This document shows positions 58,060-64,000 of a DNA stretch of 64,000 bases, one piece after another. This stretch comes from Taxawa tesnikishii (nom. ined.) (Eukaryota > Ascomycota > Dothideomycetes > Dothideales). The stretch covers positions 1,860,001 to 1,924,000 of the forward strand of contig JAPDRO010000002.1 in the NCBI GenBank assembly GCA_030247885.1, read 5' to 3'. The notes beneath the pieces were generated by a model. It was not told where the DNA came from and did not search any database. It saw only the letters and a program-made list of their open reading frames with translations. Position 1 is the stretch's first letter, and each line of letters starts with the position of its first letter. Position numbers and translations under genes: made by a program.

Positions 58060-60310
58060 GCCGCTTCGTTCTCTCGTGGAGCAGAAGGGAAGGGAAGGCA
58101 AGGGAAGAGAGGAGCAAAGGGAGAGGCCGCGTGCGTGTGGAGCAGGCCGGCGTCTATAATAGCTGAGCTTCGATGAGAGGGATGAGACTCTGGCACGGCG
58201 TGGGATGGCACGGGCAAGCGTGTGAGACGACACTAGTTTTCCCAATGCAGCAGCCCTGTCTGGACCCGTTACCCGAATCGTCAACGACCGGCAGACCAGC
58301 ACTCCCTTGCGCATCACTACTGCCCGGACTAGTGTTTCGTGCGACGTACGCATATTCCCATAATCACGATTCTTTATGTGGGGATAGACGAAGCGACGAC
58401 GATTGCCAACACGATTGACAAGACTGTTGATGGTTTGCGCTGTGTGCATCGCTGCTTTACGGGGTCCCGGTGTCAGCGACTGCTTGGCGCGTTTCATCGC
58501 CAGCAGGCTCAGGCTGATGACTTCGCACCAAGCGAACCGACGTTTTTGCTGTCGAGTCGGTTTCGTGCCGGGTCTTGCTGCAGTCCTGGGCCTCGATTCA
58601 TCCGCTGATGACCACCCCAGACCGGCAAAGGGAAAAGGAGTGCGGCAGCCTTCTTTTCTTTTCTTCGGCGCGCGCAAACCCAACATCCCTCGCTTCAGCG
58701 CGCTTGACCAGCAAGTGGAGGGACCCCAGCACCAGCTGTGCGTGTCTATTTCTATTTCTCCAGCCAAATGATTGGCTCGCCTTGGCCGCAACCCTTGCAC
58801 GTCAGAATATTGGTTTCGGTTAAATTGGCTGCCAATCGTTTTGGGATCTCAGCCGCCGGTTGGGCCGTGTTTTACATGAAACCCAGGCTCCAGGATCCCG
58901 CTACTACTAGCGGGGATCATTGCTGTCGCCATCCCATCTATATGATTGTTTATTGTCACCCGACCCCATGGCTTGCTAGGCCATGTTACAGATATACTTG
59001 ACGCGAGATATCTGCTAGACTGCAATACAAACCCCGAAGAAACGGAGTGTGCGTATCGCTGGCGTCAGCAACCTTCTGCCCCTAACCCCTTTGCATAACG
59101 CTTTCAACGACGATGCAATGCCGCCGACTCTCCGTTAGCCGTTGCAGCCGTACTACGTTTGTATGCGTCCATTCTCACACGACACGACGGCATTATCTTT
59201 TACCACTCGTAATCACCAGAGTCATGACGGCGCGTAGATCGGCAAAATGTTCGGTCTCAAGGCCTTCACCGTTTCCATACGTGCTGCAGGACGAGTCGTG
59301 TGCTACTTGCATACGTTTACACCCGAGTTTTGTCACCGCCCGCCTTCTTCGACTTCCTCGACGCGGAAAAAGATTACCCTGCTAACATGACTACTCTCTC
59401 TCTGTTGGTTCTTGCATGTGGCTGGATTATTAGCAACGAGGTGTGCGAGGAAAGTATAGACCCGACTCAACCGGACAGCAAGAGTGTGTGCATCTTCGAC
59501 GTCGACTACTCCCGACCGCTCAGCTATCAGTCAGCTCGGTTATCGACTGCTCGCTTACATGGCATCCATGTTAGCATTCAGCATCCAAGTGCCTGAACGA
59601 TTGCTTCTTTGGACGGTCGTTACTCGGTGTTTCACTTGGTTGAATTCTACTGCAGCCGAGATCACGACAGTACTTCTCATCACGCTACCGTTCACACCCA
59701 CTAATAGCGCGGTTCAGACGGAAGACATGCGGCCCGTCTTCCTCATTCCTTGCTGACTTGTTGTCGACTTCATGTCAACATTAAGAAAATCGTAGGTTCA
59801 AGGACGTGCTCCCACCGACGACCCAAGTCAATCCATTGATCGTGTCAGCCGCGGGGACTGTGTCCAAAACAGGGCTATGCCATCACGCCAGGGCGGATCT
59901 GCAGGTGTTTTGATGGAAAGAAAATGCAATTCCGCTCCGATGAACCTCGTCCCTTCCAGGCGGCAAAGCCACGACTCACCATCACACGCACAACGGCGCA
60001 GGAGACGGTCCTCTACGAGACAACATCACAACACCCCTACAACCGTCTACCGTCTCACGCCACTAGCTGACGTCGCTCGAAAGAGTGATGGATTAAAATC
60101 ATCGCATTGCCTTCGCGAACGAGCGTACAACCCGTCACGGTTGGGATTTGGGTATCAGTCAAGAAAGATCAGAAACTCGCAGCAAAAGCCCCGACTGGCA
60201 CCTTGACAAGCGAAGCGTATAGCTCGCCGGAAGACACCAGCACGAACCCCAGGAAACGCCACCGAGAAACCAGTGAACGCGACCAAGAAGACCCGCTCCG
60301 GGTCATCACC
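57819..60310. other. Intergenic, no supported gene
   Basis: 2.5 kb. The largest frame (58006-58800 minus, 264 residues) runs through the GT repeat as a His-Thr run and has no family features. Nothing else is seen. Confidence 0.45.
58023..58058 (+). repeat. (GT)18 microsatellite
   Basis: Thirty-six uninterrupted bases of GT repeat in the upstream region of the gene starting at 57818. Confidence 0.98.
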
Positions 60311-60720
60311 TCAGCGTGATGGCCTCAGCTTCTGTGGATCTTTGCTTGGGTCGTAGCTCACCTCCCAAACACCGTTCCTGACCTGAGTCCTGCATACTAT
60401 CAGTCCACTTTGCCGATACATGCAGAGCACACCGGCGTCACGCTCACCAAGTCTCGCCGGGTAGGGGATCGCGTGGTCCGGATTTATGCTCGGCCTGGCA
60501 GGTGCGCAGCGTTAGTATGTCTCGTTTGTGGCGAAGCCGATGTGTGCTGTAGGCCTTGGGTTGTGGTCGCATGGGATGCGCGACTTACGATGCACTTGGA
60601 GCAGAGGGCGTATCTCTGTGTGACCATTTCTCTGCAACCGCTCTTGTGCTGCTCGAAGCAGGGCCACATGTTGTAGCCTTGGCCGTGCATGGTTTGGCGG
60701 TCGAATTCCGAGGTCTGCAT
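60311..60720 (-). CDS. Small cysteine-containing protein, 85 residues, three exons
   Basis: Exons are 60589-60720, 60448-60494 and 60311-60389; introns of 94 and 58 bp have GTAAGT/GTGAGC donors, CAG acceptors and a TACTAAC branch word in the first. Lengths add to 86 codons including stop. The protein opens MQTSEFDRQTMHGQGYNMWP; cysteines follow as C-x7-C and then C-x2-C (ALCSKCI), which could bind zinc. The third exon gives WTQVRNGVWEVSYDPSKDPQ, a natural ending. The clean three-exon fit argues that it is real. No known domain is recognised. The frame is open upstream to 60822, so a longer start is possible. Confidence 0.7.
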
Positions 60721-61858
60721 GGTGATAGGTGTTGGAATTTGGGTAATTAAGTAGGGTTCTATCGATGCTGTTCGTTGGTTGGGGGTTGACGGAGATACAT
60801 GCAAGTACCAAGAGGAACTCACTTACTTGGAAGGTGTTGGTGTGTGGTATTCGTACTAGTGTGTGGAAGGTTGTGACTGTGTGTACGTGTTACGTTGGGT
60901 TGTAGGAAAGGGTCGGGGCTACAAGAACAGTACGTATATATATATAACCCCTTCCACATGAAGACTGTCCGGCCACGCATGCTCTTAGAAGGGCATACGG
61001 GCAAGGTCTTACGTCAAACTAGCAGCACCTTTCACCGAAGAAAAAAAGGCCACTGGTGTATGACGGACACAGTCATACCTGCTGTACTCCAGACTCCGCT
61101 CGAAAACCGTGGAGGATACTGCAGCATGTGTTGTGGTTGTTCAGAGGGGTTATCATATATCACATGTCCCCATTTGCAGCGAGCAAGCAAGCATTTGACC
61201 CCTCTGCTTGTTTGGTTGCCTGAACTGGAAGGAGGTGTTTGCTAGTTTGCTAGTTCAAGCTGCTTGCTTGAGCTTACCTGGCGGCACCTGCTCGTTGGTC
61301 ACCCTGAAGCAGAATAGGAAACACGACAGGAAAGTGAATAGGTGGCACGATGAGGCATTACAGGTCACCACATCATCAAGCCGGATTCGTGAACGCACAC
61401 GACAGACGCGGACAGCAGTCTTCTGCAACACGTATCCGATCTTCTTAGCCGTGGGTCAGGTCACGTACAGGAAGTTCTGCCACGTTAACTCTCACCACCT
61501 CCGCTGATGCGAGTAAGCAGGAGATATATACGGCCTTCCTCTTGCTTCTCTTCTTGTCTCAACAAGCTGAAGACAATGAACCGGACGACAGCTGTTCTAC
61601 AGTAGAAAAACGGTGACAGTGGCCTGATCGATTGTATCAGCGTCTAAGCTAGTCCTCAAACAGGTCAAACGGAAGTAGAGAATCATGTACCTTGTAGGCG
61701 AGCTTGACGCACCTGACAAAGTCGTGTTCGGAGTAAACGCTGAACAGGCTAGGTACGGTGCACGCGCAATATATCACAGGCATTGTAAACATCATCATAT
61801 TGCTCCCGCCTTGCTGTATAGGTCGGGCTCAGCCAGCGTACCGGCCAGCAGGACGTCC
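60721..61858. other. Intergenic
   Basis: 1.1 kb without a supported gene. It includes a TATATATATA word near 60935, about 215 bp upstream of the small gene. Confidence 0.45.
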
Positions 61859-63964
61859 CTATCCTGCATGGAAAGCCCCCGGTCGCAGCCGGCCAAACAC
61901 GTCCTCAGGATCCCACCTTGTCTTCACCCCTCTCAGCCTCTCCATAATTCCCTCATCCGCTCCGTAAGGACCATCCTCACTGCTGTCGAACGGATCCTGC
62001 CACCTCGCAGCATAGTTCGGATATACCCAAGGGTGCACCCAGCCTTCGTTGAGTTGCACATACATCTCGTCTCCCATGGCTCGCATGTATGATGCCATCA
62101 TATTGTCTTTTCGAGGATCCGTCCAGCGGAGTTCGACGGATAAGAGAATTAGTGGGCCGTCTGAGGGTTCTAGGGTGAAGATGTTGCTGCTTGCGCGGAG
62201 ATGTGGGACGGTGATAGGCTGGAAGGTTATTCCCAGAGTACTGTTTGCGTCGAAAAAGGGAGGGTCGGTGGTGTTGGTGGCGGAGCTCAGCCAGATTTGG
62301 AAGATCGTGTAGATTCGGTGCATGGCGGGAAAGGAGTTCTTGATGGTCAAAGTGAATTTCTGTACGCTTGGAGAAGGACGGGTTAGCCATACGACTGTAC
62401 GAGGAGTTTGTGCGATCCGACAAGTGATGGAAGGGACATGCAATCGGCGTCTCACCGAAACCCGGGCACATTGCCTTCATTAATGTCCTCCGCACTGGTG
62501 CTCATATTCATCATCCGCAAGTTGCTGTACGTGTGCGGTATACCGGTCCATCGTCTTGTCAACTTCCCGTTCGCCTTGCCGCGGTTGTTGATCAAGTACG
62601 CTACGAACGTGGATCTCTTCCACTCCTCGATCCAGGCGAAGGACAGATATCCGGTGGTCTCAACCTCCTCCTCAGCCCTAGCGTTCTGCGCCTCAAGCGC
62701 GTGTAGCAGGTCCGGCACCTGCTGTTCCTCATACCCGATCGCACCACCCCAAACCCCAGTCGGCGCAAGTCGAATTGCAGGCACCTTGATCTTCGTCACA
62801 ATGCCAAATGCACCCAAACTCCCCTTCAGCGCCCAAAACAAATCAGCATTCTGCGCAGCGTTGGCCCGTACGATCCCCCAGCTCTTTCGGCGCCCACACT
62901 AGCACCTGCATCAGCATCGGGACATGCGGTCACAACTTCGAACTCGACCACACTATCACATGTCCACCCGTACTCGTTCGCAAACCATGACATCCCGCCT
63001 CCGAGTACATATCCACCGACGCCGACGTCCGCAACCCGCCCGCCAGAGACTGTGAGAGGGGGTCATACGCTTCCAGCGCGCGGTAGACATCGCCCCAGCG
63101 CGCTCCTGTGGAAACCCATACCTCGCTGCCATCGCCAGTAATCTGGGTGACGTTCATCAGGGAGAGATCGAATGTGATGCTTTCTGTTCTCGTCAATGGC
63201 TTCGGCCGAGACCCCGCGCCTTGAATTGTATCCTGGTTTTCGACCCTGGACTGATGAGAAGAAGCGCCACCTTGGCATCCGTGATGGCATCCGGCGTTGG
63301 AGGCGCCGGTGACGGACGAGTGACCGCCAGAACGTATTGCAAAGGTAGTATTGGTGGCGACGATGACGCGGAGGCCGAGATGCGTTTCGTCGGTGGAAGA
63401 AGGGAGGAAGAGGCATGTGGGATGGAGTTCGCTCTGTTGGGCGGACCAGTATGTGGATTGCTGACGTAGGTAGGTTGGAGAGGTGGGATAGTAGACACTG
63501 TGTGGGAGGATGTGTGATAGATACCCACACTGGGGTGGAGTGCGTTAGCGGTCAGTCACTAATCTTCAGGGTGTTCTCATCAGCACAGCACGGCGAGCCA
63601 TGACGTGCTGTATTAATGTAGACGACCATACTTAGAGCCCATAGCGAACAATAAAAAGGTCAAGTAAGGTAACCTTAACGGTCCGATGAGCAACTGTGCA
63701 GTGACCGGACTGCAGACTAGATGACGAATAGAATGCTGCCATGGGTTGTACTGTACTATCCTCAGGGCGCAGTGTGGACATTGAAAACCGAAGGAAATTT
63801 TGCCTTTGATACGAAAGATGGATTGTTCAAAGACTGCAATGTAGAGTGAGAATACTCACCGCTGAACCCCCTTCCGGCGTGCTCACGCTTATCTGAGGGA
63901 CATCGTCCAGAGCTATGGCCCCCGCGAAGAGACCAATAGAAACAGCTACACCGTAGCGGATCAT
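61859..63964 (-). CDS. Secreted FAD-linked oxidase, BBE family
   Basis: About 562 residues in three exons (63860-63964, 62456-63529, 61859-62366; introns 330 and 89 bp). Signal peptide VAVSIGLFAGAIA. FAD-binding domain: SVYYPTSPTYL, STYWSAQQSELHPTC, then IRSGGHSSVTGASN with the histidine that usually carries covalent FAD, and VGVGGYVLGGGMSWFANEYG. The berberine-bridge C-terminal part ends WVYPNYAARWQDPF and RLRGVKTRWDPEDVFGRL. Relatives oxidise sugars or secondary metabolites. The residues after GASNAGCHHG are longer than usual and may hide an intron. Two missing bases are inferred, at the C runs 63035-63037 and 62875-62879; with both, all exon phases fit. Confidence 0.88.
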
Positions 63965-64000
63965 GTTATGGTATGTAGGGAGGAGAGACCTGAGAAGGAA

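Noticed and set aside
58006-58800. 264-residue minus-strand frame through the GT repeat
   Set aside because: The frame stays open because of the repeat and low complexity; it has no conserved content.
1-64000. Transposons, CRISPR arrays and viral remnants
   Set aside because: I saw no reverse transcriptase, transposase or integrase motifs, no long terminal repeats and no spaced repeat array.

Overview
The window is 64 kb of nuclear DNA from a filamentous ascomycete. Evidence: dense genes with short GT-AG introns (mostly 41-150 bp), a TACTAAC-type branch site in the beta-glucosidase gene, a tRNA-Pro gene with a short intron, and single-copy fungal genes (KOG1, tea1, HUL5). The combined lycopene cyclase/phytoene synthase, phytoene desaturase and microbial opsin point to Pezizomycotina; a Dothideomycete is my best guess, by inference only. 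I found no transposon, CRISPR array or viral remnant.

Layout. 1-7.8 kb: the 5' part of an FLVCR-like transporter (-), a HUL5-type HECT ubiquitin ligase (+) and a CYP52-like P450 (-). 8.6-9.7 kb: a doubtful 2EXR-like fragment and an intron-containing tRNA-Pro(UGG). 10.2-19.0 kb: a secreted orphan protein (-) shares a 0.74 kb promoter with a carotenoid cluster on the plus strand: lycopene cyclase/phytoene synthase, phytoene desaturase, then a proton-pump-type rhodopsin. 20.1-31.1 kb: tea1-like kelch/coiled-coil polarity protein (-) and KOG1/raptor (+), divergent. 32.0-42.8 kb: peroxisomal enoyl-CoA hydratase/isomerase (-), DUF2985 membrane protein (+), DUF202 membrane protein (-), mitochondrial calcium uniporter (-), SET-domain lysine methyltransferase (+). 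42.8-46.5 kb: gene-poor, with a decayed F-box-like gene. 46.5-64 kb: secreted GH3 beta-glucosidase (+), a fungal protein of the family wrongly labelled 'geranylgeranyl pyrophosphate synthetase' (-), a BTB protein (-), a disordered orphan (-), an 85-residue cysteine protein in three exons (-) and a secreted BBE-type FAD oxidase (-).

The carotenoid genes form a pathway. The bifunctional enzyme condenses GGPP to phytoene and cyclises lycopene, the desaturase makes the coloured polyene, and the opsin needs the retinal derived from it. No carotenoid-cleaving oxygenase is present here.

The most striking pattern is technical. About sixteen otherwise intact reading frames need one extra base (one needs two) to stay open, nearly always in a run of identical bases. 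Restoring that base brings exon phases, conserved domains and stops into agreement. This looks like under-called homopolymers in the assembly rather than gene decay. CDS spans below follow the biologically consistent frame and say where the break is.
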